Source: Microvirga sp. ACRRW (GTDB taxonomy: Bacteria; Pseudomonadota; Alphaproteobacteria; Rhizobiales; Beijerinckiaceae). Taken from it: 64,000 nucleotides of DNA. The stretch covers positions 1-64,000 of the forward strand of contig NZ_JAKRNJ010000008.1 of NCBI RefSeq assembly GCF_022346925.1, read 5' to 3'. Shown here piece after piece: positions 32,754 to 42,037 of the stretch. Within the stretch, counting starts at the first letter, position 1. Every line of letters starts with the position of its first letter. Position numbers and translations under genes: made by a program. Below the pieces are notes generated by a model, which ran no database searches, was not told the origin of the DNA, and worked only from the letters and a program-made list of their open reading frames with translations.

Positions 32754-33317
32754 TCACTCATCGTCCAATGAGCCGCCTTCAGGCGGCTTATCCATGTCGA
32801 GGCTTCTCCTGAAAGCGGCCTCGTCCTCGGCCTCCTCAGCATCCGCCGCGATCCGCTCGTAGCGGTCCAAAGCCCCTTGCAGGATGTAGGCGGCTGCCAT
32901 CTTGTCCACGGCGTCGGCGCGCTTGGCGCGGGAGGCGTCCGCGTCGAGCAGGGTGCGGGTGACGACCATGGTGGACATGCGCTCGTCCCAGAACAGCACG
33001 GGCAGCGGCATCAGGGGTTTAAGGTTGCGTACGAAGGCCCGGGTCGCCTGGGAGCGTGGCCCTTCCGAGCCGTCCATGTTGAGGGGCAGGCCAAACACCA
33101 GCCCGCCGACCTCGTAGCGCTCCACCAGCGCCTTGATCTGCTGAACGTCGGGGGTGAACTTCACGCGCTTGATGGTCTCGAGCGGCGTCGCAATCCGCTT
33201 CTCCACGTCCGAGAGCGAGAGCCCGATGGTCTTGGTGCCGAGATCGACGCCCATGAGGCGCACACGGGGCGGCAGTCCTTCGATGAAGGCGATCAACTCG
33301 TCATCCCTCGATAGCAT
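32754..33317 (-). CDS. ruvX: RuvX/YqgF family Holliday-junction resolvase-like nuclease
   Basis: 187 residues. The RNase H-like fold shows [15 protein letters not shown] (about 23-37, catalytic Asp25), [15 protein letters not shown] (about 84-98) and the late acidic motif [13 protein letters not shown] (about 146-158). YqgF proteins take part in 16S rRNA 5'-end maturation and in junction processing. ATG 33317 has GAGGAGG 8 bp upstream, better than longer alternatives. The tail has an acidic A-E-E-A-E-D-E-A extension. Confidence 0.92.
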   Translation of the reverse strand: MLSRDDELIAFIEGLPPRVRLMGVDLGTKTIGLSLSDVEKRIATPLETIKRVKFTPDVQQIKALVERYEVGGLVFGLPLNMDGSEGPRSQATRAFVRNLKPLMPLPVLFWDERMSTMVVTRTLLDADASRAKRADAVDKMAAAYILQGALDRYERIAADAEEAEDEAAFRRSLDMDKPPEGGSLDDE

Positions 33318-33388
33318 CGGCGGCCTCCTCGTATGGCTGTCTCGATGACAGCCAGTATAGAGGAAGTGGGCTTGCGTCGAGACGCCGG

Positions 33389-33424
33389 TTATCATCCCCG
33401 GCGGATGAGGGCCGGGAACGACAC
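33389..33424. repeat. Intergenic GTCATCCC-type palindromic repeat, short copy
   Basis: ATCATCCCCGGCGG ... GGGCCGGGAACGAC: a shortened copy of the element found at 38492, 39291, 45521 and 54518, located between ruvX and the sugar ATPase gene. Confidence 0.5.
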
Positions 33425-33432
33425 GGAGTCTA

Positions 33433-34569
33433 TTAGGCCGCTCTGCTGCTCAGGTCGGGAGACGGTGGAGCAGGGGTTCTGCCCTCCGAGAGGAAGGGTA
33501 GGGCTTCGCCCGATTCCCTGAACAGGTGGCAGGATTCCCCCGCCAGCGAGAGGCTGACCTGTTGTCCGGCCTCGTGATGCGCATCGCCCGGCTCGCGGAT
33601 TGTCAGGCGTTGCCCCTGGCCGACATCCACATAAAGCAGGTGGTTCTCGCCCAGTTCCTCCACCAGTTCGATACGCCCGGTGAGGGTGCCTTGCGGAGAC
33701 GCCTTTACATGGTCCGGGCGGATGCCGAGAGTGACAGCCTCACCCACGCGCACGCCATCCGCCGAGGTGGGAACGGTGATCGTGCCGGCATTGGGGAGCT
33801 GCACCTGCACACCGTCCGATCCGATGTGCGAGACCTTGCAGGCGATGAAATTCATCTGCGGCGAGCCGATGAAGCCTGCCACGAAGAGATTGGCCGGGCG
33901 GTGATAAAGCTCGAGCGGCGTGCCGACCTGCTCGATGCGGCCTCCGTTGAGAACCACGATGCGGTCGGCAAGCGTCATCGCCTCCACCTGGTCGTGGGTC
34001 ACGTAGATCATGGTGGCGCGGGTGTCGTTATGGAGCTTTGCGATCTCGATGCGGGTCTGAACGCGTAGCGCGGCGTCAAGATTGGAGAGCGGCTCGTCGA
34101 ACAGAAATACCTTCGGATCGCGCACGATGGCGCGACCGATGGCGACGCGTTGGCGCTGGCCGCCGGAAAGCTGGCGCGGCTTGCGGTCGAGGAGGTTCTC
34201 GATCTGCAGCATGCGCGCTGCCTCGCGCACCTTGGCGTCGATGGTCGTCTTGGAGGATTTCGCCAGTTCCAGGCCGAAGGCCATGTTGTCGTAGACGCTC
34301 ATGTGCGGATAGAGCGCGTAGGACTGGAACACCATGGCGATGCCGCGCTTGGCGGGCGCGAGATCGTTCACGCGCTCATTGCCGATGAAGAGATCGCCGG
34401 AGGAAATGTCCTCCAATCCGGCGATGAGGCGCAGCAGCGTCGATTTTCCGCAGCCGGATGGCCCGACGAAGACGATGAACTCACCGTCCTTGATGGCGAG
34501 ATCGACGCCGTGGATCACATGAGCCTTGCCGAAGGATTTGCGAACATTTTTGAGTACGACATCAGCCAT
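33433..34569 (-). CDS. Sugar ABC transporter ATPase (MsmK/UgpC/ThuK group)
   Basis: 378 residues, CUT1-type ATPase: Walker [10 protein letters not shown] at about 37-45, Q-loop [12 protein letters not shown], signature [15 protein letters not shown], Walker [13 protein letters not shown], switch His in [11 protein letters not shown], and a TOBE/OB regulatory domain from about 240. ATG 34569 has AAGGA 8 bp upstream. It is the last gene of a four-gene operon (binding protein, two permeases, ATPase). Confidence 0.9.
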   Translation of the reverse strand: MADVVLKNVRKSFGKAHVIHGVDLAIKDGEFIVFVGPSGCGKSTLLRLIAGLEDISSGDLFIGNERVNDLAPAKRGIAMVFQSYALYPHMSVYDNMAFGLELAKSSKTTIDAKVREAARMLQIENLLDRKPRQLSGGQRQRVAIGRAIVRDPKVFLFDEPLSNLDAALRVQTRIEIAKLHNDTRATMIYVTHDQVEAMTLADRIVVLNGGRIEQVGTPLELYHRPANLFVAGFIGSPQMNFIACKVSHIGSDGVQVQLPNAGTITVPTSADGVRVGEAVTLGIRPDHVKASPQGTLTGRIELVEELGENHLLYVDVGQGQRLTIREPGDAHHEAGQQVSLSLAGESCHLFRESGEALPFLSEGRTPAPPSPDLSSRAA

Positions 34570-34583
34570 TTGAAAGTCCTTGT

Positions 34584-35408
34584 TTATCCCTTGACCGCGC
34601 CCGCGGTGAGGCCCGCGACGATCTTGCGCTGGAAGACCAGCACCATGGCGATGATCGGTAGCGTCACAATGACGGAAGCCGCCATGATCGTGCCCCAGGG
34701 CAGTTCGTAAGCGGTCGATCCGCTCATGAGCGCGATGGCGGGCGGCACGGTGCGCTGTTCGTTGGTCAGGGTGAAGGTGAGGGCGAAGAGAAACTCGTTC
34801 CACGAGACGATGAAGGCGAGGAGCCCCGTCGTCACCGCTGCCGGCATCATGAGAGGCAGGAACACGCGGCGCACGACGATCCACGGCGTTGCGCCGTCGA
34901 CGAAGGCCGCTTCCTCGATCTCCTTCGGCAATTCGCGCATGAAGGTGGTGAGCACCCAGACCGTGAAGGGCAGGGTGAGCATGAGGTTGGCGAGGATCAG
35001 GCCGGGCAGGGTGTTATAGAGCCCAAAGCTGCGGATCAGCTCGAACATGCCCGACAGCACCGCCACTTGCGGAAACATGGAAACCGCGAGGATCGTCATG
35101 AGCAGCAGCGACCTGCCCTTGAAGCGGATGCGCCCGAAAGCGTAGGCCGCGGTGATGCCAAGCGCCAGCGAGAGCGCCACGACGGAAGCTGCCACCACGA
35201 TCGAGTTGAAGATGTTGGTGCCGAAGGGCTGGCGCTCGAATACGGCGATGTAGTTGGAGGCGTCGAACCGTTCCGGCCAGTAGGCCACCTTGAAGAGATC
35301 GCTCCCGGAGCGGAAGGACGAGATCACCGCGTAATAGAACGGGAAGATCGAGAACAGGCCAATAGTGGCGACAAGCAGCCAGAAGCCGATGCGGGTGAGG
35401 ATTTTCAT
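34584..35408 (-). CDS. Sugar ABC transporter permease (MalG-type)
   Basis: 274 residues, six helices, EAA loop E-E-A-A-F-V-D-G-A-T-P-W at about 165-176. CUT1 family partner of the MalF-type permease. Its ATG overlaps the stop of that gene by 4 bp, so expression is coupled. Confidence 0.9.
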   Translation of the reverse strand: MKILTRIGFWLLVATIGLFSIFPFYYAVISSFRSGSDLFKVAYWPERFDASNYIAVFERQPFGTNIFNSIVVAASVVALSLALGITAAYAFGRIRFKGRSLLLMTILAVSMFPQVAVLSGMFELIRSFGLYNTLPGLILANLMLTLPFTVWVLTTFMRELPKEIEEAAFVDGATPWIVVRRVFLPLMMPAAVTTGLLAFIVSWNEFLFALTFTLTNEQRTVPPAIALMSGSTAYELPWGTIMAASVIVTLPIIAMVLVFQRKIVAGLTAGAVKG

Positions 35409-36376
35409 CGGGGATCTCCGCTCAAGCGGACCCGTCCCGCCGCCATGGTGATGACGATGAGAAGGGCGATGATGAGGAAGATGAGGGTGGAAGCGGCGGA
35501 GCCGAGGCCGACCTCCTGGAAATCCACGAGCTGCTGGCGCGCATAGACGGACATGGAGGCCGTATCGCGTGAGTTCGCGGTGAGCACGTAGATCAGGTCG
35601 AAGACGCGGAGCGCATCGAGAGCACGGAAGATCACGGCAACGATGAGCGCGGGCTTGATGAGCGGCAGCGTGATGCGGAAGAACACCTTCACGGGATGCA
35701 CGCCGTCCACCTTCGCCGCCTCGTAGATGTCGCCGGGCAGCATCTGGAGGGCGGCCAGGATGAGCAGCGCCATGAAGGGCGTGGTCTTCCACACGTCCAC
35801 CATCACGACCGTCCACAAAGCCGTGTCCGGGTTCGCCGTCCAGGTGATGGGCGCTGCGACGAGGCCGAGCTTCAGGAGCATATCGTTGATCACGCCGAAC
35901 TGGTCGTGCAGCATCCAGTTCCACATCTTGGCGGAGACCACTGTGGGGATCGCCCAGGGAATGAGAATGACCGCACGCATGAGGCCGCGTCCGGGAAAGG
36001 ACGCGTTGAGGATCAGCGCGACGATGGTGCCGAGCACGGTCTCGATGGAGACGGAGATTGCAGTGAACCACACCGTATTCCACACCGAGCGCCACCAATC
36101 GGGATCAGTGAGCAGGCCAAGCCACTCGCCGTCGTAATTGGCGAGGTAATTCTCGAAGCCGATGAACTGGTAATCGTTGAGATTGTCGAGACTGGCATCC
36201 GTGAAGCTGAACCAGATGGTCCGCGCGAGAGGCCAGCCTGCGATGAGGGCCAGCACGATCAGGGTCGGTGCGATGAAGACCCAGGCCGCCCTGATACGCG
36301 AGCGGGTGAGGGAAGAGCGGGCTCCCTGCACGGCTTCCCGTGCAGGGGAACTGACTTGGGCAACGGCGCCAGACAT
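35405..36376 (-). CDS. Sugar ABC transporter permease (MalF-type)
   Basis: 323 residues, six membrane helices after a 30-residue cytoplasmic N-terminus, EAA loop Y-E-A-A-K-V-D-G-V-H-P-V at about 215-226. It pairs with the MalG-type permease. It starts 2 bp after the binding-protein stop. Sequence style is closest to ThuF-type trehalose/sucrose permeases, but the sugar is not certain. Confidence 0.88.
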   Translation of the reverse strand: MSGAVAQVSSPAREAVQGARSSLTRSRIRAAWVFIAPTLIVLALIAGWPLARTIWFSFTDASLDNLNDYQFIGFENYLANYDGEWLGLLTDPDWWRSVWNTVWFTAISVSIETVLGTIVALILNASFPGRGLMRAVILIPWAIPTVVSAKMWNWMLHDQFGVINDMLLKLGLVAAPITWTANPDTALWTVVMVDVWKTTPFMALLILAALQMLPGDIYEAAKVDGVHPVKVFFRITLPLIKPALIVAVIFRALDALRVFDLIYVLTANSRDTASMSVYARQQLVDFQEVGLGSAASTLIFLIIALLIVITMAAGRVRLSGDPR

Positions 36377-36378
36377 GA

Positions 36379-37644
36379 TTATTGCCAGCCGTTGCGCTTG
36401 ATCCGCTTCAGGTCACGGTCGAGGCGATTGAGCTCCTGTTCCGGTTGCGAGCGCTTCGAGAGCACCTGGTGCACCGCGTTGAAAAACTCGGTCGAGACCT
36501 TGTTGTAGTTCTGGCCCGTCACTGTCGCAGGACGCGCGACGGCATTGGAGAACACATTCGCCAGATCCCCGATGAACGGGTTTGCTTTGGCTATATCTGC
36601 ATCGCCATAGAGCGACACGATGGTGGGGTTGAACGAGCCCTCAACCGCGCGGCGCTTCTGCTCCTGCTGACTCGTCAGGTACATGACGAGATCGGTCGCG
36701 GCATCCGCGTTCTTCGAGTATTTGGAAACAGCGAGAAGCTGGCCACCGAGTGAGCCTGCATGGCGGCCGTCCGCGCCGCCTTTCGGCAGGGGCGCGATGC
36801 CGACCTTGCCCTTGATGGTGCTGTCCGCGCCTTGCGCCAGCGCCCAGGCATAGGGCCAGTTGCGCATGAAGAGCGCATTGCCGGCCTGGAAGACGCCGCG
36901 CGCTTCCTCTTCCGTGTAATTGAGCACGCCTTCGGGCGTGACGGTGCCGACCCATCCGGCTGCGGTCTTGAGAGCTTCGGTCGCCTTCGGATTCTCGATG
37001 GTGATCTCGCCCTTCTCGTCGACGATGGTGCCGCCGTTGAACGAGGCCACCCATTCGAGAGCATTGGTGGTCAGGCCTTCATAGGCGCGGCCCTGCCACA
37101 CATAGCCCCAAAAATCGCCCTTGCCGTCCTTGCGCTCGCCTTCCTGCACGATACGCGCGGTCTCGGTGAGGTCGGCCCAGTTCTGCGGCACGGGGCGCTT
37201 GTATTTGTCGAGCAGATCCTGGCGATAGTATAGCAGGCCCGCATCGGCGAACCACGGCATCGCCATGAGCTTGCCGTTCACGCGGCTCGTCTCGGCCATG
37301 GCGGGCAGATGTCCGCCGATCTCGCCCTGGCCCTTCGCGGTCAGGTCCTGCAGGTGCTGGGCGAGAATGCCGGTCCACACCACGTCGATCTGGAACACGT
37401 CGATGTCGCCCGCGCCTGCGGCGAGAAGCTGTTGATAGAGCGCGAGACGCTCGGTGGCGGAGTTCGGCGTCGAAACGATTTTGACCGTGTTGCCGGTTTG
37501 CTTGGCCCAGGCATCGACACCCTGCTTGCAGATTTCATATTCCTTGCCGAGCGCGCTGCACGAAATCGAAATCTCGACGGCGGAAGCGCTTGCCGATGCG
37601 AGCAGGCCTGCTGCTAACATGAGACTGGCGATAAGGCGTGACAT
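36379..37644 (-). CDS. Sugar ABC transporter substrate-binding protein (ThuE-like)
   Basis: 421 residues, periplasmic. Signal peptide 1-23 (M-S-R-L-I-A-S-L-M-L-A-A-G-L-L-A-S-A-S-A-S-A). The mature start V-E-I-S-I-S-C-S-A-L-G-K-E and V-F-Q-I-D-V-V-W-T-G-I-L-A-Q-H (about 95-110) are typical of cluster-1 sugar-binding proteins of the trehalose/maltose/sucrose group. GGAGG is 6 bp before ATG 37644. First gene of the operon; unlike fbpA and the HAAT binding protein it has no intercistronic hairpin after it. Confidence 0.88.
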   Translation of the reverse strand: MSRLIASLMLAAGLLASASASAVEISISCSALGKEYEICKQGVDAWAKQTGNTVKIVSTPNSATERLALYQQLLAAGAGDIDVFQIDVVWTGILAQHLQDLTAKGQGEIGGHLPAMAETSRVNGKLMAMPWFADAGLLYYRQDLLDKYKRPVPQNWADLTETARIVQEGERKDGKGDFWGYVWQGRAYEGLTTNALEWVASFNGGTIVDEKGEITIENPKATEALKTAAGWVGTVTPEGVLNYTEEEARGVFQAGNALFMRNWPYAWALAQGADSTIKGKVGIAPLPKGGADGRHAGSLGGQLLAVSKYSKNADAATDLVMYLTSQQEQKRRAVEGSFNPTIVSLYGDADIAKANPFIGDLANVFSNAVARPATVTGQNYNKVSTEFFNAVHQVLSKRSQPEQELNRLDRDLKRIKRNGWQ

Positions 37645-37776
37645 GGCTATCCTCCAGCGGCTTTGAGAATTATTGCTTAGCTTCATAAGACGCGAGGGTG
37701 CACTTTGTTCCTTTGAAACATAGCCGTATGCCCTCTACGCCCCATCTCCATGCTCCTGAAATCGAAGGGTGCTCAT

Positions 37777-38478
37777 ATGAAAATTACCTGGTTCGGACAT
37801 TCCGCCTTCCGGCTCGACTTCGCCGACAAGGCCGTGCTCATCGATCCGTTCTTCACCGGCAATCCGGCCTTTGAAGGCGACAAGGCGAAGATCACGGAAG
37901 GGGTCAGCCATATCCTGCTCACCCACGGCCACGGCGATCATGTGGGCGACACAGTGGACATCGCGAAAGCGACGGGCGCTAAGGTCGTCACCAATTTCGA
38001 GCTGTGCATGTACCTGTCGAAGCAGGGCGTTCAGAACATCGATCCCATGAACACGGGCGGCACCACGGATCAGGGCGGCTTTACCGTCACTCTGGTGCGG
38101 GCAGACCATTCCGCCGGTCTCGTGGAGATGGACGTGAATTTCCCGCTGGGCTCCGCCAACGGCATCATCGTGAAGGCACCCGGCGAGCCGACGATCTATC
38201 ACATGGGCGATACGGACATTTTCGGCGACATGGCGCTCATCGCTGAGATCCACCAGCCGGACGTGGCCATGGTGCCCATCGGCGACCGCTTCACCATGGG
38301 CCCCGAGGTCGCGGCGCTCGCCGTCCAGCGCTATTTCAGTAACCTGAAGGCGGTCATTCCCTGCCACTATGCCTCGTTTCCGCCGCTCGTCCCCGATGCG
38401 GATAGGTTCGTGGCGGCCATGGAGGGCAAGGGCGTCCAGGTGGTGGTGCCGCACAAGACGGTCGGGGTGAGGGTTTGA
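37777..38478 (+). CDS. UPF0173 metal-dependent hydrolase (metallo-beta-lactamase fold)
   Basis: 233 residues. Metal-binding motif H-G-H-G-D-H at 50-55 and downstream ligands in A-D-H-S-A-G and H-M-G-D-T-D match the UPF0173/YtkL group of beta-lactamase-fold hydrolases. The substrate is unknown. GAAGGG is 8 bp upstream of ATG 37777, better than an ATG at 37750. It is divergent from the sugar transporter operon and followed by a palindromic repeat. Confidence 0.88.
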   Translation: MKITWFGHSAFRLDFADKAVLIDPFFTGNPAFEGDKAKITEGVSHILLTHGHGDHVGDTVDIAKATGAKVVTNFELCMYLSKQGVQNIDPMNTGGTTDQGGFTVTLVRADHSAGLVEMDVNFPLGSANGIIVKAPGEPTIYHMGDTDIFGDMALIAEIHQPDVAMVPIGDRFTMGPEVAALAVQRYFSNLKAVIPCHYASFPPLVPDADRFVAAMEGKGVQVVVPHKTVGVRV

Positions 38479-38491
38479 TTCCCTCAGAAAA

Positions 38492-38552
38492 TGTCATCCG
38501 GGACGGCGGAGCCGATCCCGGATCTCCGCTGCGCTCCAGCCGGGAATGACAC
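38492..38552. repeat. Intergenic palindromic repeat, GTCATCC family
   Basis: Begins TGTCATCCGGGACGGCGG and ends CGGGAATGACA, with an inner ATCCCGGAT. Same family as elements at 39291, 45521 and 54518. Confidence 0.7.
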
Positions 38553-38650
38553 CAGGGAGCAGGACCACGCTCCTGCAAAGTTCTCACGGCCAAGCTAGAA
38601 CTTGGCGGTTTCAAAGCCGTTGAATGGAGACGCTATGCTTGGAGTGAAAC

Positions 38651-38875
38651 GTGGGAAATCTGACCTTCGATGGCCGTGGGCCTTATGACCTGCCTGACGC
38701 GACCCATGCCGACGCGCACAGGGACGGTGACGGGTTCGTCTTCTCGTTCCGGCTCTGGAGGTCGGAGCATGACTGGACCTTAGTCCGCATCAAGGTCTCC
38801 CACGAGCAGGCCGAGAAGCTACAGCGCCAGATCGGCGACGAGCGGATGAAGGCCGACGGCAGCACCATCATTTAA
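38651..38875 (+). CDS. Small hypothetical protein
   Basis: 74 residues from GTG 38651, with GGAG 8 bp upstream. Composition is protein-like (F-V-F-S-F-R-L-W-R-S-E-H-D-W, then a helix V-S-H-E-Q-A-E-K-L-Q-R-Q-I-G-D-E-R). It is probably soluble. No family recognised. It sits between the UPF0173 gene and gatC. Confidence 0.55.
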   Translation: MGNLTFDGRGPYDLPDATHADAHRDGDGFVFSFRLWRSEHDWTLVRIKVSHEQAEKLQRQIGDERMKADGSTII

Positions 38876-38930
38876 GGTCTAAAGGCGGTATCCGGGCCGG
38901 AAAGGGCTGGGCCCTTGGCTGCATATACGC

Positions 38931-38960
38931 CGTTGCCCCCCGAGGCAGGCGGGTGCTATA
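38931..38960 (+). promoter_or_regulatory. Possible gatC promoter
   Basis: GTTGCC, 18 bp, CTATAG (38955-38960), about 37 bp upstream of the gatC ATG. Confidence 0.4.
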
Positions 38961-38996
38961 GCCCGCCCATCGGAATTCCAAGGGGTATGACCATTC

Positions 38997-39284
38997 ATGT
39001 CGGTCGATGAGAAAACGGTCCGCCGCATCGCCCATCTGGCGCGCATTGCCGTGACGGATGCGGAGGTGCCTCACCTTCAGGGCGAACTCAACGCGATTCT
39101 CGCCTTCGTGGAGCAGCTCAACGAGGTGAATGTGGAGGGCGTCGAGCCCATGACCTCCGTGACGCCCATGAGCATGAAGAAGCGCCAGGACGGCGTGACC
39201 GATGGCGGCTATCCGCAAAAGATCGTCCAGAACGCCCCCGCCACGGAAGACAACTTCTTCCTGGTGCCGAAGGTGGTCGAATAA
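38997..39284 (+). CDS. gatC: Asp/Glu-tRNA amidotransferase subunit C
   Basis: 95 residues, full length. Conserved R-R-I-A-H-L-A-R-I at about 9-17 and the L-N-x-I-L-x-F-V-E-Q-L-N segment (about 30-42), then V-E-P-M-T-S-V. GatC clamps GatA and GatB in the complex that amidates misacylated Glu-tRNA-Gln or Asp-tRNA-Asn. It is followed by gatA after a palindromic repeat; gatB is 2.6 kb beyond gatA. Confidence 0.95.
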   Translation: MSVDEKTVRRIAHLARIAVTDAEVPHLQGELNAILAFVEQLNEVNVEGVEPMTSVTPMSMKKRQDGVTDGGYPQKIVQNAPATEDNFFLVPKVVE

Positions 39285-39290
39285 GAACCC

Positions 39291-39376
39291 GTCATCCCGG
39301 CCGGAGAGCCGGGATCGCCCGATCCAGTTATTTCTTCCAGACGATCCCGGGTTCCGCTTCGCAGCCCCGGGATGAC
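39291..39376. repeat. Intergenic palindromic repeat, GTCATCCCGG family
   Basis: Starts GTCATCCCGG and ends CCGGGATGAC, with two inner GGGATCG/CGATCCCGGG halves. It sits between gatC and gatA and ends 13 bp before the gatA start, so it will be in the mRNA leader and may form a long stem. Confidence 0.8.
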
Positions 39377-39389
39377 AGGATGTGATCCA

Positions 39390-40901
39390 GTGACCGAACT
39401 GACCCATCTCACGATTGCCGAGGCCCGCGACGGGCTGAAGGCCAAGACCTTCTCCGCCACCGAGCTGACGAAGGCCCATATCGCCGCCGTGGAAAAGGCG
39501 AGGGCGCTGAACGCCTATGTGCTCGAGACGCCCGAGAAGGCGCTCGCCATGGCGAAAGCCTCCGACGACAAGATCGCCAAGGGCGAGGCCGGCCCGATGG
39601 AAGGCATCCCGCTGGGCATCAAGGACCTGTTCTGCACGGAGGGCGTGGTCTCCACCGCCGGCTCCAAGATCATCGGCAACTTCAATCCGCCTTACGAATC
39701 CACCGTCACCCGGAACCTCTGGAACGACGGCGCGGTGATGCTCGGCAAGCTCAACATGGACGAGTTCGCCATGGGCTCCTCCAACGAGACCAGCGCCTTC
39801 GGCCCGGTGGTGTCGCCCTGGCGTCGCGAAGGCTCGAACGTGAGCGCGGGTGCTGCCGGCCAGATCGAGGGCACGCATCTCGTGCCCGGCGGCTCCTCCG
39901 GCGGTTCGGCTGCGGCTGTCGCCGCTCATCTCTGCCTCGGTGCGACTGCAACGGATACAGGCGGTTCGATCCGCCAGCCCGCGGCTTTCACCGGCACGGT
40001 CGGCATCAAGCCGACCTATGGCCGCGTTTCCCGCTGGGGCACGGTGGCCTTCGCCTCGTCGCTGGATCAGGCTGGCCCCATCACCCGCACGGTTCGCGAC
40101 GCCGCCATCATGCTGCGCTCCATGGCGAGCACGGACGCCAAGGACACCACCTGCGTGGACATGCCGGTGCCGGATTACGAGGCTGCCGTCACGCGCGGCG
40201 TGAAGGGCCTGAAGATCGGCATTCCGAAGGAATACCGCGTCGACGGCATGTCGCCCGAGATCGAGAAGCTCTGGCAGCAGGGCATCGAATGGCTGCGCGC
40301 AGCCGGCGCCGAGATCGTCGATGTCTCCCTGCCGCACACGAAATACGCGCTTCCCGCCTACTACATCGTCGCTCCCGCGGAAGCGTCGTCCAACCTCGCT
40401 CGTTATGACGGCGTGCGCTACGGCCTGCGCGAGAACGGCAAGGACATCGTGGAGCTTTACGAGAAGACTCGCGCCGCCGGTTTCGGCCGCGAGGTCAAGC
40501 GCCGCATCATGATCGGCACCTATGTGCTCTCGGCGGGCTATTACGACGCCTATTACGTGCGCGCCCAGAAGATCCGCACGCTCATCAAGCAGGACTTCGA
40601 GAAGGTTTACGCCCAGGGCGTTCACGCGATCCTCACCCCCGCCACGCCGACCGCCGCTTTCGGCATCGGCGAGAAGGGCTCCGGCGATCCGGTCGAGATG
40701 TATCTCAACGACATCTTCACGGTGACGGTGAACATGGCGGGCCTGCCGGGCCTTGCCGTTCCCGCCGGTCTCGACGCACAAGGCCTGCCGCTCGGCCTCC
40801 AGCTCATCGGCCGCGCCTTCGACGAGGAGACCCTCTTCGCCGTCGGTCAGGCCATTGAAGACGCCGCCGGACGCATCAAGCTGCCGACAGCCTGGTGGTG
40901 A
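39390..40901 (+). CDS. gatA: Asp/Glu-tRNA amidotransferase subunit A
   Basis: 503 residues, amidase-signature enzyme that releases ammonia from glutamine for tRNA amidation. Catalytic triad Lys78 (G-I-K-D), cis-Ser169 (G-G-S-S-G-G-S) and nucleophile Ser193 (D-T-G-G-S-I-R-Q-P). I chose GTG 39390 because the upstream ATG at 39372 lies inside the palindromic repeat. The stop overlaps the GTG of the next gene (GTGA). Confidence 0.95.
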   Translation: MTELTHLTIAEARDGLKAKTFSATELTKAHIAAVEKARALNAYVLETPEKALAMAKASDDKIAKGEAGPMEGIPLGIKDLFCTEGVVSTAGSKIIGNFNPPYESTVTRNLWNDGAVMLGKLNMDEFAMGSSNETSAFGPVVSPWRREGSNVSAGAAGQIEGTHLVPGGSSGGSAAAVAAHLCLGATATDTGGSIRQPAAFTGTVGIKPTYGRVSRWGTVAFASSLDQAGPITRTVRDAAIMLRSMASTDAKDTTCVDMPVPDYEAAVTRGVKGLKIGIPKEYRVDGMSPEIEKLWQQGIEWLRAAGAEIVDVSLPHTKYALPAYYIVAPAEASSNLARYDGVRYGLRENGKDIVELYEKTRAAGFGREVKRRIMIGTYVLSAGYYDAYYVRAQKIRTLIKQDFEKVYAQGVHAILTPATPTAAFGIGEKGSGDPVEMYLNDIFTVTVNMAGLPGLAVPAGLDAQGLPLGLQLIGRAFDEETLFAVGQAIEDAAGRIKLPTAWW

Positions 40902-41206
40902 GCGGCGTGGGACCGACCGTTCCCGTCATCCATCTCTGGGACTGGCTGCCCGCGGCCTTCGATCCGGTGCTGATCCTGATTGCCGTGCTGCTCGGCTGGA
41001 AGGCCGATCAGTTCGGCAAGGTGCTGATTGCCGCCATCGCGGCTCTGGCCTTATCCGTGCTGGTGTCCTGGCTCATCGCGAGCCTCGGCATTCCATGGGT
41101 TGCACCTGTACGCGCCGACGGGCTGACGCTGTTTCCCGTGCGTGTCATTGCGGCGCTCCTCTGGGCCAGCGCCGCCTATGGCGTGCGGCGCGCGGCCAAG
41201 CGCTAG
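40898..41206 (+). CDS. Small integral membrane protein
   Basis: 102 residues with three hydrophobic segments (about 22-40, 44-66 and 82-95) in a short protein. GTG 40898 overlaps the gatA stop by 4 bp, suggesting translational coupling. No family recognised. Its stop overlaps the end of the convergent ArsR-type gene by 4 bp. Confidence 0.7.
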   Translation: MSGVGPTVPVIHLWDWLPAAFDPVLILIAVLLGWKADQFGKVLIAAIAALALSVLVSWLIASLGIPWVAPVRADGLTLFPVRVIAALLWASAAYGVRRAAKR

Positions 41207-41898
41207 TCGATCTCGATCCCGAACGTCGATTTCAAGCCTTTGCGTCCTGCCGCCGTGATCGCCAGGGCGCGGCTGTCCTTGATCCGCTCCACCCAGGCCA
41301 GATCGAACATTCGCGTGCAGAGCGCCGCTCCGAGGCGGCCCGCGAGGTGAGGGCGACGCTCGCTCCAGTCGAGGCAGGTCTTGCAGAGCACGCGTTTGTT
41401 CTTCTCGTCATCCAGATCGATGCCGAAGCTGCAGAGAAAACGTCGGCCCTTTTCCGTCAAAGCGCCTGCGCTCTCCGACAGCACCAGATGATCCTGCGAG
41501 GTGAGAGCGTCGGCAACCGCGATGCCGAGCCGGCCTGCCAGATGGTCGTAGCAGGTGCGGGCTTTGCGAAGCGCCTCATCTTTCGGCCCGACCGGGCGGT
41601 GGCGCTTCGGCCCGAAGGAGGCCAGCGCCATCATCGCCTCGATGGCCTGCGCCACTTCCGGAGAGGCAAGCCTGTAATACCGATGCCGGCCCTGTTTCGC
41701 CATCGCGATCAGGTTGGCCTCGGTGAGCTTGGCGAGATGGCCGCTCGTGGTCTGCGCGCTGACCCCGCTGTGCCAGGCGAGTTCGCTTGCCGTCAGCGCC
41801 CGTCCGTCCATGAGGGAGGAGAGGATGTTGGCGCGCGCCACATCGCCCATGAGGGCGGCGATTTCCGCAAGAGTGATGCCTGAGACCATCGGTGACAT
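41203..41898 (-). CDS. ArsR-family winged-helix regulator
   Basis: 231 residues. N-terminal winged helix: A-A-L-M-G-D-V-A-R-A-N-I-L-S-S-L-M (15-31), recognition region A-S-E-L-A-W-H-S-G-V-S-A-Q-T-T-S-G-H-L (about 37-55), wing K-Q-G-R-H-R-Y-Y-R-L (about 68-77). The C-terminal 130 residues are unusual for ArsR and carry C-K-T-C and several Cys/His, possibly a metal or effector site. It is divergent from an EamA exporter gene and may control it. Confidence 0.85.
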   Translation of the reverse strand: MSPMVSGITLAEIAALMGDVARANILSSLMDGRALTASELAWHSGVSAQTTSGHLAKLTEANLIAMAKQGRHRYYRLASPEVAQAIEAMMALASFGPKRHRPVGPKDEALRKARTCYDHLAGRLGIAVADALTSQDHLVLSESAGALTEKGRRFLCSFGIDLDDEKNKRVLCKTCLDWSERRPHLAGRLGAALCTRMFDLAWVERIKDSRALAITAAGRKGLKSTFGIEID

Positions 41899-42037
41899 GG
41901 GGGCATCTTAGGGGATGCAACCTCGCCGGTCAGCAAAGAACATTTCGGCCGTGACCGAACTATTGCAGGGCGACAGGAAGGTCGCCGCATGCCAGTTTCG
42001 CGCCGCTTCGAAACAACGAGAAACGGGTGCGATTCCC

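Noticed and set aside
32771-32789. Hairpin AGCCGCC-TTCA-GGCGGCT after the second RTX gene
   Set aside because: It lies inside the ruvX coding end (P-P-E-G-G) and lacks a T-run, so it is not called a terminator.
38868-40781. Long minus-strand frame (637 residues) opposite gatC and gatA
   Set aside because: It lies fully across gatC, a repeat and gatA, has no recognisable domain, and looks like an artefact of GC-rich codon use.
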